Below are positions 8,211-16,218 of a DNA stretch of 64,000 nucleotides, one piece after another. The notes beneath the pieces were generated by a model. That model had not been told where the DNA came from and ran no database searches. It saw only the letters and a program-made list of their open reading frames with translations. A program made the position numbers and the translations under genes. The stretch lies in NCBI RefSeq assembly GCF_003987215.1, contig NZ_PIPW01000001.1, positions 1,054,001-1,118,000 on the forward strand. Direction: 5' to 3'. This stretch comes from Pseudidiomarina halophila. GTDB lineage: Bacteria > Pseudomonadota > Gammaproteobacteria > Enterobacterales > Alteromonadaceae. How positions within the stretch are numbered: the stretch's first letter is position 1; each line of letters opens with the position of its first letter.

Positions 8211-9566
8211 TCAGCTTTGCGTTTTCTTGATGCTTAACTTGTTTTCATACATGCGCTCATCTGCCAGTTTTAACAGCGCTGCTTTATTCTGACCGATCTC
8301 TGAACTACACGCACAGCCGATGCTGAGTGACGGATAGAGAGTAACCCCCTGAGCCTGGACGCTCTGGCTTTCGACAAAGTTTCTTATTTTCTCAATAATC
8401 CCATCGACTTGTTTCTGGTTTCTACACCGATTTAAAATCACCAAGAATTCATCGCCCCCCATGCGGGCCACGATATCTGATGCACGCACCGCAGCTTCTA
8501 AACCATTGGCGACCAGCTTCAGCATTTCATCGCCAGCATCGTGTCCGTGGGTATCGTTAATCTCTTTAAAACCATTAAGATCGATAGCCAGAACACAAAA
8601 ACTACTGCTACGATAATTTTCACTAAGCAGACGATGCAGATATCTAAGCGCAAAACGACGATTGTATAAGCGCGTTAGAACGTCCTCGTTCGCACGATGC
8701 CGTTCGGCCCGGTAAAACGTCCACAATACGAATACACTGAAAAAGAGCAGTATATAGATACCAATCAGGCTCCAACGCTCTAGCTCCATCAAGTAGTTCT
8801 GCTCTTGAGTCAAATTCGATTCAAATTTCGCCGCGATCCACCACTCACCATTAGGGATGATGACAACACCTTGATAATCGGCTTTTTGAAAAGTCTCAGC
8901 GGTTCCCTCAAAGATCTCACCTTCACGGCCTGTTCCATTGCGTCCTCGAATAGCAATGTCGGCATTTTTAATTTGGAAAATTCCTGCAGACGACATCAAG
9001 CTTTTGTAATCGATAACCACACTTAAAGATCCCCAGTAATCTTTATTAGCTGGATAATCCGTAAATACTGGTACCCGTGCAATAATTGCCTGCCCGCCCT
9101 GGAAAAGTTCCAACGGGCCGGCGATATAGATATCTTCAGATCGTCGCGCAGCCTGAACGGTCTCATATTGCGAAGGCACGGTTCTAAAATCCAGACCTAT
9201 GGCTTTTTCATTACCTTCAATAGGGTAGTTTTTTTCAACAATGTCGTTAGGCGCCATGCCAACATTGCGAACATTTTCAGCCCGATCGAGTAAACGGGTA
9301 CTGATTTCGTGAAAGTTATCTGAAGATGCTTGAGGGTCAATATTAAAAAGGGTCGCCAGACTATCGACTAAAAACACGTCACGGAATAACGCCGATTCGA
9401 GCTTAGATTTTGCCAGTAGAACTTCCGAACGCAGGTTATCATTCGCATCTTGCTTCAATCGTTCTTCAGTTAACACCACCACCCAATTGGCAAGCCCCCA
9501 GACCAGAAACAGTCCGGCAAGGAAAACGATAATGATAACGGCTGCTACGCGTTTGCGAATGATCAA
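8211..9566 (-). CDS. Diguanylate cyclase with CHASE sensor domain
   Basis: This 451-aa protein starts at TTG, with AAGGA 7 nt upstream. Helix 1 spans residues 8-30, a periplasmic CHASE domain about 60-250 (RNVGMAPND near 100 and YETVQAARRSEDIYIAGP near 134-151 are typical), helix 2 about 265-284, and a GGDEF domain 290-445. The catalytic loop is intact (GGDEF at 370-374), and the inhibitory RxxD site is present (RASD at 361-364), so it should make cyclic di-GMP with product inhibition. The ligand of the CHASE domain is unknown. No EAL domain is present. Confidence 0.93.
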   Translation of the reverse strand: MIIRKRVAAVIIIVFLAGLFLVWGLANWVVVLTEERLKQDANDNLRSEVLLAKSKLESALFRDVFLVDSLATLFNIDPQASSDNFHEISTRLLDRAENVRNVGMAPNDIVEKNYPIEGNEKAIGLDFRTVPSQYETVQAARRSEDIYIAGPLELFQGGQAIIARVPVFTDYPANKDYWGSLSVVIDYKSLMSSAGIFQIKNADIAIRGRNGTGREGEIFEGTAETFQKADYQGVVIIPNGEWWIAAKFESNLTQEQNYLMELERWSLIGIYILLFFSVFVLWTFYRAERHRANEDVLTRLYNRRFALRYLHRLLSENYRSSSFCVLAIDLNGFKEINDTHGHDAGDEMLKLVANGLEAAVRASDIVARMGGDEFLVILNRCRNQKQVDGIIEKIRNFVESQSVQAQGVTLYPSLSIGCACSSEIGQNKAALLKLADERMYENKLSIKKTQS

Positions 9567-9710
9567 GCTTCTATCCTTAAAAACCGTTCAAACTGAAATG
9601 TTGAGCCGCTACTACGACCTAACTCGCATCTTAATGAAACAACAAAGATTCGGTGAACGCAAGTAAACGGCTTAACCGATTTAGAACCCGCTAAATACAG
9701 CCCCAATACT

Positions 9711-10736
9711 TTAATTCGGGAATTTCAGGCAGATTTTGCCGAAGTGCTTGCCTGCTTCTTCGTAACGGAAAGCGTCTGCCAACTCTTCGAGGGCAAAAGA
9801 TTTATCCACCACAGGTTTTACTCCATTAGCATCTAAAGCTCGCACCATATCTTTCTGATGCTCGCAACTGCCTACGATCAAGCCTTGTAACCTTGCCTGC
9901 TTCGCCATCAGCTTAGCGGTCGGCACTTCACCTTCGGCTCCGGTCAACACCCCTATCAGTGCTATATGACCGCCAATAGCGACCGCGTTAATAGATTGCG
10001 GCAAAGTACCAGGGCCACCGACTTCAACAACATGGTCAACCCCACGACCGCCGGTTAGTTTACGGACGGTTTTGCCCCACTCCGGGTCCTTTTTGTAGTT
10101 GATCAGATGATCGGCGCCAAGCGTTTTATAGCGCTCCAGCTTCGCATCCGACGACGAGGTGGCAAACACCGTTGCGCCAAGGCTTTTCGCCAACTGGCAG
10201 GCGAAAACAGAGACACCGCCACTGCCAAGCACCAATACCGAGTTGCCCGGCTTAATATTGCCGTCTACCACCAGCGCTCGCCAGGCCGTGAGTCCTGCCG
10301 TGGTCAGGGTTGCGGACTCGGCATGGGTATAGTTGCGCGGCTGATGGGTAAAGTAATTGGTGGGTCGTACCACCACTTCGCGCGCATAGCCATCAATCCC
10401 ATCGCCCGGGGTTGCGGTAAAATCAGCGACACGGGCCACGCCTTGTTGCCATTGCGGGAAGAAGGTCGACACCACATGATCGCCTACCGCAAACTCCTCC
10501 ACTCCTTCGCCAACGGCTTCCACGACTCCGGCACCGTCCGACATCGGAATGCGGCCATCTTCTGGTTTCATGTTCCCAGTGGCCACGCCGTAATCGTGAT
10601 AATTAAGCGAGCTCGCCTTGATTCGTACGCGAACCTCGCCAGGGCCAGGCTGACCTGGGTCATCAAGCTCCGCTACCTGAATATTATCCAGCCCAAACGG
10701 TGCTTTAAGTCGTAATGCTTTAATTTTATCAACCAT
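9711..10736 (-). CDS. Zinc-independent MDR-family NAD(P)H oxidoreductase
   Basis: This 341-aa medium-chain dehydrogenase/reductase has the N-terminal GroES-like fold (PGPGEVRVRIKASSLNYHDY near 30-49) and a Rossmann domain with VLGSGGVSVFACQLAKSLGA near 167-186. The active-site Cys/His/Glu and four structural cysteines of zinc alcohol dehydrogenases are absent, so it belongs with quinone oxidoreductase or zinc-independent alcohol dehydrogenase-like members. It is divergent from the zinc-type dehydrogenase at 10975. Substrate unknown. Confidence 0.82.
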   Translation of the reverse strand: MVDKIKALRLKAPFGLDNIQVAELDDPGQPGPGEVRVRIKASSLNYHDYGVATGNMKPEDGRIPMSDGAGVVEAVGEGVEEFAVGDHVVSTFFPQWQQGVARVADFTATPGDGIDGYAREVVVRPTNYFTHQPRNYTHAESATLTTAGLTAWRALVVDGNIKPGNSVLVLGSGGVSVFACQLAKSLGATVFATSSSDAKLERYKTLGADHLINYKKDPEWGKTVRKLTGGRGVDHVVEVGGPGTLPQSINAVAIGGHIALIGVLTGAEGEVPTAKLMAKQARLQGLIVGSCEHQKDMVRALDANGVKPVVDKSFALEELADAFRYEEAGKHFGKICLKFPN

Positions 10737-10974
10737 AATCGTAATCCCTCAGCTAAATGGTGAGTGTATTGATAGTCCTTACCTATTAAGGTTGGATCAA
10801 AATCGGCAGATTTAAAGGGGCTGGCCGAAAAAGCTTCACATTTAACCGGATACAGCGATGCGAAACAGAGGTTCACAATCAGGGGGTTGAAAACTGGTTA
10901 AGCAGATTTCAAATAGCCAGCTAGACTTATTGATTATCTGAAAGCTAACTTTTGAACTCAGTAAAGGAGAATTT

Positions 10975-12024
10975 ATGAAAACTGTAGGCTATGCAGCGCA
11001 TTCCGCACAGGACGACTTAACTCCGTTTCATTTCGAGCGCCGCGACTTACGCGACAATGACGTGGCAATTGAGATCCTGTACACCGGCATCTGTCACTCT
11101 GACCTCCACCAGTTACGCAATGACTGGGAGATGAGTGAATACCCGATGGTCCCCGGCCATGAGATTGTCGGCAAGGTGATTGATGTCGGTAAAGACGTGA
11201 AAAACTATAAAGTTGGCGACAATGTCGCCGTTGGCTGTATGGTCGACAGCTGCCAGGAATGCGATCAGTGTGAACATGGTGAGGAACAGTTCTGCCGCGA
11301 AGGAATGACGCAAACCTACAACAGCCCTGATCGAATCAACGGCAAAATAACCTACGGCGGCTACTCCAAGCACATCGTAGTGCGGGAAGAATTTGTGCTG
11401 TCGGTATCTGACAAATTAGATATGAAACGCGCGGCACCTATTCTCTGCGCGGGAATCACCACCTTTGCGCCGCTGCGCGACTTTGAAGTAGAAGAAGGCA
11501 GCAGAGTTGGCGTAATCGGTCTTGGCGGTCTCGGTCACATGGCAGTCAAGTTAGCAAAAGCAATGGGCGCTAAAGTTACCGTACTGACCCATTCAGAAGG
11601 CAAGGTCGACAAGGCCAAAGAAATGGGCGCAGACGACGTTGTGCTTTCCACCGACGAAGACGCAATGGAAAACGCTGCGAACAGCCTGGATCTCATTATC
11701 AACACGGTTCCGGTCAAACACGATTTAAACCCCTATATGCCGTTACTGGATGTCGGCGGGACATTGGTAGTAGTTGGTCAGGTCGGCCCTGTCGACGAAC
11801 TTAACACCATGCCCATGGTATTCGGTAATCGCGGCGTTTCCGGCTCGTTAATCGGCGGTATCCCCCGTACTCAGGAGGTACTCGATTTCTGCGCCGAACA
11901 TGACATCCATCCGAAGTGCGAAATGATCCGCATGGATGAAATCAACGATGCCCTGAAGCGCCTGGAAAAAGGCGAAGTCGCGCACCGGATTGTGATTGAT
12001 ATGTCGACTTTAGAGGCGGATTGA
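10975..12024 (+). CDS. Zinc-dependent alcohol dehydrogenase, CAD/YahK type
   Basis: This 349-aa protein carries both zinc sites: catalytic Cys40, His62 and Glu63 (GICHSDL, VPGHEIVG), and structural Cys93, Cys96, Cys99 and Cys107. The Rossmann motif GLGGLGHMAVKLAKAMGA follows near 183-200. The group contains cinnamyl-alcohol-dehydrogenase-like aldehyde reductases such as E. coli YahK, usually NADPH-dependent. AAAGGAG precedes the ATG. Downstream lie a REP-like double palindrome and a strong bidirectional terminator shared with ssrA. Physiological aldehyde unknown. Confidence 0.88.
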   Translation: MKTVGYAAHSAQDDLTPFHFERRDLRDNDVAIEILYTGICHSDLHQLRNDWEMSEYPMVPGHEIVGKVIDVGKDVKNYKVGDNVAVGCMVDSCQECDQCEHGEEQFCREGMTQTYNSPDRINGKITYGGYSKHIVVREEFVLSVSDKLDMKRAAPILCAGITTFAPLRDFEVEEGSRVGVIGLGGLGHMAVKLAKAMGAKVTVLTHSEGKVDKAKEMGADDVVLSTDEDAMENAANSLDLIINTVPVKHDLNPYMPLLDVGGTLVVVGQVGPVDELNTMPMVFGNRGVSGSLIGGIPRTQEVLDFCAEHDIHPKCEMIRMDEINDALKRLEKGEVAHRIVIDMSTLEAD

Positions 12025-12050
12025 GGGTCTTCGGAAGCGGCTGGTTTGAC

Positions 12051-12084
12051 CCGTACTAGAAGTACGGGCTACCGGGATACCGGT
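12051..12084. repeat. REP-like double palindrome after the alcohol dehydrogenase gene
   Basis: The first hairpin is CCGTACT-AGA-AGTACGG (12051-12067) with a GCTAC tail; read on the minus strand this is a GTAG head followed by the palindrome. A second hairpin, ACCGG-GATA-CCGGT, follows at 12071-12084. The first unit closely matches two copies inside the E2 gene (35452-35473 and 36025-36046). The GTAG head plus imperfect palindrome is the form of REP elements mobilised by REP-associated tyrosine transposases; no such transposase gene is in the window. Confidence 0.6.
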
Positions 12085-12100
12085 GGCAACCCGCAGGCAT

Positions 12101-12130
12101 AAAAAAAGCCGCTCGTTTGAGCGGCTTTTT
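12101..12130. terminator. Bidirectional rho-independent terminator between adh and ssrA
   Basis: An 8-bp stem AGCCGCTC / GAGCGGCT (12107-12114 and 12119-12126) with loop GTTT is flanked by a run of A on the left and T on the right. It can end transcription of the dehydrogenase from the left and of the tmRNA gene from the right. It stands just 9 bp from the tmRNA 3' end. Confidence 0.88.
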
Positions 12131-12139
12131 ATCTGGAAT

Positions 12140-12499
12140 TGGTGGAGCTGGCGGGAGTTGAACCCGCGTCCGCAATACCTACATCCTCGGTACTACATGC
12201 TTAGTCTGTCATTTAGTTAATCACCAAGTCGCCGACAGACAGGCTACTTAAGGTGACGATCCCGATTGGTTTTAACGCTTTGGCTACGGGCGAAGCCTCC
12301 ACGCGAGTCTACTTTGGGGTGAACCGACTGATCCTAGTCTCGCAGACAAAGCGCTAGGGGTCGGGCGTAGCGGGTTATTAAGCCGCTAGTGCGTAGTTGT
12401 CGTCGTTTGCAACTATTAGTTTGAGGCTTTTTACGAGGCCAGCCTCACCTCGGCATGCACCTTGGGTTTCGTGTATCCCGTCGAATCCATATCAGCCCC
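12140..12499 (-). ncRNA. ssrA: Transfer-messenger RNA (tmRNA)
   Basis: The minus strand begins GGGGCTGATATGGATTCGAC and ends with the tRNA-like GGGTTCAACTCCCGCCAGCT followed by CCACCA, the conserved ends of one-piece tmRNA. The internal tag reading frame (12410-12381) reads ANDDNYALAA and is followed by two stop codons (TAA TAA, 12380-12375). It differs from the E. coli tag only by Asp for Glu at position 4. The CCA end is encoded. The molecule rescues stalled ribosomes and tags the products for proteolysis. smpB is not in this window. The gene is 360 nt and lies between a terminator and elbB. Confidence 0.97.
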
Positions 12500-12524
12500 A
12501 GGTCTTTCTTTCAAAATCGTGCTT

Positions 12525-12530
12525 ACTATA
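12525..12530 (-). promoter_or_regulatory. Putative -10 element of the ssrA promoter
   Basis: TATAGT on the minus strand lies 25 nt upstream of the mature tmRNA 5' end, leaving room for a short leader removed by processing. No good -35 hexamer is visible at 16-18 bp spacing. Read-through from elbB, which ends just upstream, is an alternative source of transcription. Confidence 0.35.
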
Positions 12531-12565
12531 CATCAGACAGCACTTGAGCGCTATAAGTTCCGTGC

Positions 12566-13219
12566 TCACGCTGCCATATAAAGAACTTTTTCTACCAGCT
12601 TACTGATGCCCTTCTCGGCATCGACTAAATTCTCAGCCAGCATGTAGGCTGGCGTCGTTACGACCAAGCGTGAATCATCAGAAACGATGTCATCGACCGG
12701 GCATTCTACGTGAATTCCGCCCATTTTCTCAATCGCACCAGCCACTTCCTTATCATTACCAACGGTGACGCGTACGCCTTTGCCATAAATATGCGGCAAC
12801 AGTACTGGAGCAATGCACAAGTACCCTGCGGGTTTATTGGCTTCGGCAAAAGCTTTACCTATAGCCAGTACTTCTTTGTTGACCTTCATATCGGCGCCGT
12901 TTTCAGCAAAATCACAGAAATTTTTCGCGACACCAAAACCGCCTGGCAGCATCAGAGCGTCAAACTCCGCGGCATTCAGCTCGCTCAGTGGTTTAACGTT
13001 GCCCCGTGCGATCCGCGCCGCTTCTGCAAGCACATTGCGCTTCTCACCGGTTTGCTCGCCGTTGAGATGGTTCACGACCTGCATCTGCTCCATATCAGGC
13101 GCGAAACACTGATAACTGGCTCCACGTTTACTAATGTGCAGCAAGGTCAGGACGGCCTCGTTAATCTCAGCACCATCGAATACACCTGAACCTGAAAGTA
13201 AAACGGCTACTTTTTTCAT
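12566..13219 (-). CDS. elbB: ElbB-type glyoxalase / DJ-1 superfamily protein
   Basis: This 217-aa protein has the class I glutamine amidotransferase-like (DJ-1/PfpI) fold: VLLSGSGVFDGAEINEA at 7-23, ALMLPGGFGVAKN at 88-100, and the nucleophile elbow GYLCIAPVL with Cys135. These motifs and the length match ElbB (YhbL/GlxB family), for which weak glyoxalase III activity and a link to isoprenoid synthesis are reported in E. coli. It lies directly upstream of ssrA on the same strand. Confidence 0.92.
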   Translation of the reverse strand: MKKVAVLLSGSGVFDGAEINEAVLTLLHISKRGASYQCFAPDMEQMQVVNHLNGEQTGEKRNVLAEAARIARGNVKPLSELNAAEFDALMLPGGFGVAKNFCDFAENGADMKVNKEVLAIGKAFAEANKPAGYLCIAPVLLPHIYGKGVRVTVGNDKEVAGAIEKMGGIHVECPVDDIVSDDSRLVVTTPAYMLAENLVDAEKGISKLVEKVLYMAA

Positions 13220-13274
13220 GACTTATCCTTTGTTGCTCTGATACCTGAATATATGGCGGCGTCGGGAACGATTT

Positions 13275-13685
13275 TCAAGCCCCATGTTTAGGATTATAGA
13301 CCACTTCCCACAGGTGCCCGTCCGGATCTGAGAATACGCCACCATAACCGCCCCAGAACAACTTGCGCGCTGGTTTTACCACCGCGTCTGCTGGTAAGTC
13401 CGACATTATGCTGTCGACCTCTTCAGCGGTGGCAACGTTATGCGCCAGCATAACTGCGGTGCGATCGGGCGTACCTTTTTCAACGCCGCAGTCGTGAGCG
13501 ATACTGTCGCGTTCCCACAGTGCGAAGGTGAGCCCACCAGCCATTTTAAAGAAAGCCACGGCACCGTGATCAAATTCAGTGCCGATAATGCCTTCAGTCG
13601 GCAGGCCCAGCACGTCACGGTAAAAGCCGACGGCCCGTTCCAGGTCGTCGACGCCTAGCGTGATATAGCTGATCGCAGGGGTCAT
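13275..13685 (-). CDS. VOC-family (glyoxalase/dioxygenase fold) protein
   Basis: The 136-aa product shows a VOC fold: ISYITLGVDDLERAVGFYRDVLGLP at the start and GGVFSDPDGHLWEVVYNP at the end, the latter with the usual metal-ligand Glu. This family includes glyoxalases, bleomycin-type resistance proteins and ring-cleavage dioxygenases. The start overlaps the stop of the old yellow enzyme gene by 4 nt (ATGA, 13682-13685), so the two are translationally coupled and may act on related electrophilic substrates. Confidence 0.85.
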   Translation of the reverse strand: MTPAISYITLGVDDLERAVGFYRDVLGLPTEGIIGTEFDHGAVAFFKMAGGLTFALWERDSIAHDCGVEKGTPDRTAVMLAHNVATAEEVDSIMSDLPADAVVKPARKLFWGGYGGVFSDPDGHLWEVVYNPKHGA

Positions 13686-14785
13686 GAACTTTGCTGCTCT
13701 TCGCGCCAGCGCATTTCATTTTCAAGGTTGGCGATGGGCTGCAGCATGGCAAAATCAAGTTCGTCCGGCTTATCCCCGTCTTTTACTTTGTTGACGAACT
13801 GCGGATCGGCCAACGCTGCTTTACCTAGTGCCAACAATGCTCCTGGGTAATGGGCTGCCATTTTTGCGTAATTGGACGCGTCGATACCACCATTGACGAT
13901 GAGCGGAATGCCGGCATCGCGTACGACTTCGGCTAGCGATCGTGTGCTGTCTTTCAATGCCGGACGATTTGCCTCGTTGTCGGTCGTGTGAATGTAATCG
14001 ATGCCCGCATCGGATAACGCCTGTACCAGCCAGGTAAAGCCTTCTTCACCTTCAGGCCACTGGTAATCAGGATCGGTAATGGTGATTTGTGACAAACGAA
14101 TGCCCAGCACAAAATCATCTGCAACCATTTCGCGGGCGGCTTTCACTACATCCAGTACGAATTGTGCGCGGCGGCGCATGTCACCACCCCACTTGTCGTC
14201 GCGGGTATTAAAATGGGTACTCAACAATTCGTTCAACAGGTAACCGTTGGCAGCATGCAGTTCAACACCATCAAAACCGGCTTCCGCAGCGTTGCGAATG
14301 CCATGCAGGAAACCATTGAGAACCCGTTCAAAGTCGCTTTCATCCATCGCTTTTGCGTCTTGCCAGGCCTCCTGATCGCCATACAATCCCAGCGGTTTAC
14401 CGACGGGTTTTTGGTCGGTAATACCCAGTGGTTGCTTGCCAAAGCGGTTAAATTGCATTTGGGCACCGACATGCATTAGCTGTGCAATAATTTTTGCACC
14501 ACTTTCATGCACCTCACGAACAATCGGGCGCCAGGACTCGCCTTGCAAGGCATCGGCCAGTCCCGGTTGGTTCTCATAACCCTGGCTCGCATCCTGATCA
14601 GGATAAATACCTTCGGTGATAACCAGCGCAAAACCACCTTCGGCATAACGCTTGTAGTGCTCTTGCATCAAATCACTGGCGCGACCATTAGACTGCGCAC
14701 TTACGCGCGTCATTGGTGCGACGGCAAATCGGTTCGCTAGCTTCATGCCAGCAAATTCTATACTCGAAAACTCTGAATCAAACAT
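13682..14785 (-). CDS. Old yellow enzyme family NADH:flavin oxidoreductase
   Basis: This 367-aa TIM-barrel flavoprotein has the FMN-binding start NRFAVAPMTRVSAQSNG, the GFALVITEG strand, and the active-site segment FDGVELHAANGYLLNELLSTHF with the His-x-x-Asn pair that binds the substrate. The C-terminal PLIVNGGIDASN and GALLALGKAALADP phosphate-binding motifs are present. The family reduces activated alkenes such as enones with NAD(P)H. It is the first gene of a pair with the VOC protein. A 7-bp inverted repeat lies upstream at 14845-14861. Confidence 0.9.
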   Translation of the reverse strand: MFDSEFSSIEFAGMKLANRFAVAPMTRVSAQSNGRASDLMQEHYKRYAEGGFALVITEGIYPDQDASQGYENQPGLADALQGESWRPIVREVHESGAKIIAQLMHVGAQMQFNRFGKQPLGITDQKPVGKPLGLYGDQEAWQDAKAMDESDFERVLNGFLHGIRNAAEAGFDGVELHAANGYLLNELLSTHFNTRDDKWGGDMRRRAQFVLDVVKAAREMVADDFVLGIRLSQITITDPDYQWPEGEEGFTWLVQALSDAGIDYIHTTDNEANRPALKDSTRSLAEVVRDAGIPLIVNGGIDASNYAKMAAHYPGALLALGKAALADPQFVNKVKDGDKPDELDFAMLQPIANLENEMRWREEQQSS

Positions 14786-14844
14786 AGCATCCTCGTTCTG
14801 GGGAAAATGATGTCAGGGATACGAGCGGGCTGTGCATGCAGATC

Positions 14845-14861
14845 GAAATAGATACTATTTC
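14845..14861. promoter_or_regulatory. Inverted repeat upstream of the old yellow enzyme gene
   Basis: GAAATAG-ATA-CTATTTC is a perfect 7-bp inverted repeat with a 3-bp spacer, about 60 bp before the gene start. Size and place suit an operator for a dimeric regulator, for example a LysR or TetR protein sensing electrophiles. No regulator gene is adjacent. Confidence 0.4.
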
Positions 14862-14951
14862 TTCCATGAATGACCGGCACCGCAACGTGCGTTTTCTAAA
14901 ATCTACTTTCTAATGTTACTTAAGTAACGCTAAGGGAGTTCGGGATTTTGA

Positions 14952-16103
14952 TCAAGTCGTGGTGTCAGGTCGCGACAAAACCAGTGCAGCTTTTTGTTTA
15001 CGCCGGCCAAAGCCAAAAGCGCGGCGGAAGGTCGCCAGCGGTATAGGTAAGTATTGGCGTTCGGCTGCCGATTGCCAGGGTAGCGCGTCTTGATCGGGAT
15101 CATTGATATAGACGTAATTTTCATCAGCGGCGCAAATCACCACCCAATGCGGCGCCTTGCTCTCATCAAACACGTAGGTGCTAATGAGCGCAACCACGAC
15201 CTTACCCTCAGCAAGATCTGCTATTAAGTGAGCCAAACTGTAGTCACCTGTTTCAATAGGGACATTTGCCGCTTTCAATGCGGCGATATCGGACTCCTGG
15301 ATGCGCGCCATGATTTGCTTTTTATCCGCACTGCGTACAGAGTCCATCAGTAACGGGCCGTCATGACTTACATGCAATACCACATGCATACCACGGCGAA
15401 TGGCGGCGCGCGCCAGCCCGTGAGGTCCACACCCACCGTGACCAGAGGTCATAAAAATGGTGGTGGCTTCCCGCCAGATCTCCAGCTCCTCGTGATGCGG
15501 ATCGCGCGACGGAATATCGAAATAGGCCATGGCCATCAGTAAGCTCGCCGGACCACAGGTAAAGTCGGTGGTTTGGGTTCGGTATGGAACCAGACGTTGA
15601 CCGCCATTATCACCAGCCGATGGCTCAAAACGCGGTAAAAGTTTCTGCAACACCAGCGCGTCACTGTCGTCTTCGTAATACTCCGGACGGATTTCCATGT
15701 CGTAATACCCGGCGCCGTGATAAAGCGAAAGAGCAGCGTAGTTATCGATCTTTACTTCCAGTCGCATAAACAGGCAATGACGTTCGTCGGCATCTTCTTC
15801 GGCGGCATCGAGCAACACTTTGCCGAACCCACGCTGGCGGAACTCAGGCAACACCGCCAGTGAGTAGAGCCGCGCCAATTGGGTCGCTTGCCGGTACAGG
15901 ACAATGTAATACCCCACCACCCGATCGCCCAGCTGGGCAACCTGAAAGTCACCGATACCCTGATCGATGAAGCGTTTGAAGCTACGCCGACTGATTAGAT
16001 CGGTGGTAAAACTCGCCTGTTCGATGAGTTCGAGAGCGTCAAGATGGTGTCGGTTGGCGCGAACAAGTGTTAAAGCTTGTGCAGCGCTTTTAGTAGTAGC
16101 CAT
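14952..16103 (-). CDS. GNAT acetyltransferase fused to a peptidase C39-like domain
   Basis: This 383-aa protein has two domains. Residues 10-155 form a GNAT fold with the acetyl-CoA loop RQRGFGK (89-95) and NYAALSLYHGAGYYD near 121-135. Residues 170-375 form a papain-like C39 domain with Gln177, Cys183 (TQTTDFTCGPASLLMAMAY), His319 (APHWVVIC) and Asp335 (INDPD), so the catalytic set appears complete. C39 domains normally cleave double-glycine leaders within ABC exporters; here there is no exporter and no signal peptide, implying a cytosolic protein-processing or modifying role. The same fusion occurs in other gammaproteobacteria, but its substrate is unknown. Confidence 0.85.
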   Translation of the reverse strand: MATTKSAAQALTLVRANRHHLDALELIEQASFTTDLISRRSFKRFIDQGIGDFQVAQLGDRVVGYYIVLYRQATQLARLYSLAVLPEFRQRGFGKVLLDAAEEDADERHCLFMRLEVKIDNYAALSLYHGAGYYDMEIRPEYYEDDSDALVLQKLLPRFEPSAGDNGGQRLVPYRTQTTDFTCGPASLLMAMAYFDIPSRDPHHEELEIWREATTIFMTSGHGGCGPHGLARAAIRRGMHVVLHVSHDGPLLMDSVRSADKKQIMARIQESDIAALKAANVPIETGDYSLAHLIADLAEGKVVVALISTYVFDESKAPHWVVICAADENYVYINDPDQDALPWQSAAERQYLPIPLATFRRAFGFGRRKQKAALVLSRPDTTT

Positions 16104-16218
16104 GGCCGTAGCGTCCTAGCGCTGAGGTGAGCGAATTGCGTGTGTATTATATCGCAGTATTGCCATGAAAGTGGTAAACTGTCGCGCAAATTTTTAGCAT
16201 TAGCTGAGGACCTCTCCC

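Noticed and set aside
10107-10715. 202-codon plus-strand frame opposite the MDR oxidoreductase gene
   Set aside because: The minus-strand frame carries clear dehydrogenase motifs; the antisense frame has none and no ribosome site.
10777-10791. Inverted repeat CCTTA-CCTAT-TAAGG between the divergent dehydrogenase genes
   Set aside because: Only 5-bp arms; expected by chance in 240 bp of AT-rich DNA.
14915-14928. Perfect palindrome GTTACTTAAGTAAC
   Set aside because: Between two same-strand genes, low GC, no U-run and no partner copy; could be chance or a weak operator, not supportable.
16180-16200. Possible PurR half-site before purM
   Set aside because: GCGCAAATTTTTAGC matches only one half of the PurR consensus; too weak to annotate.
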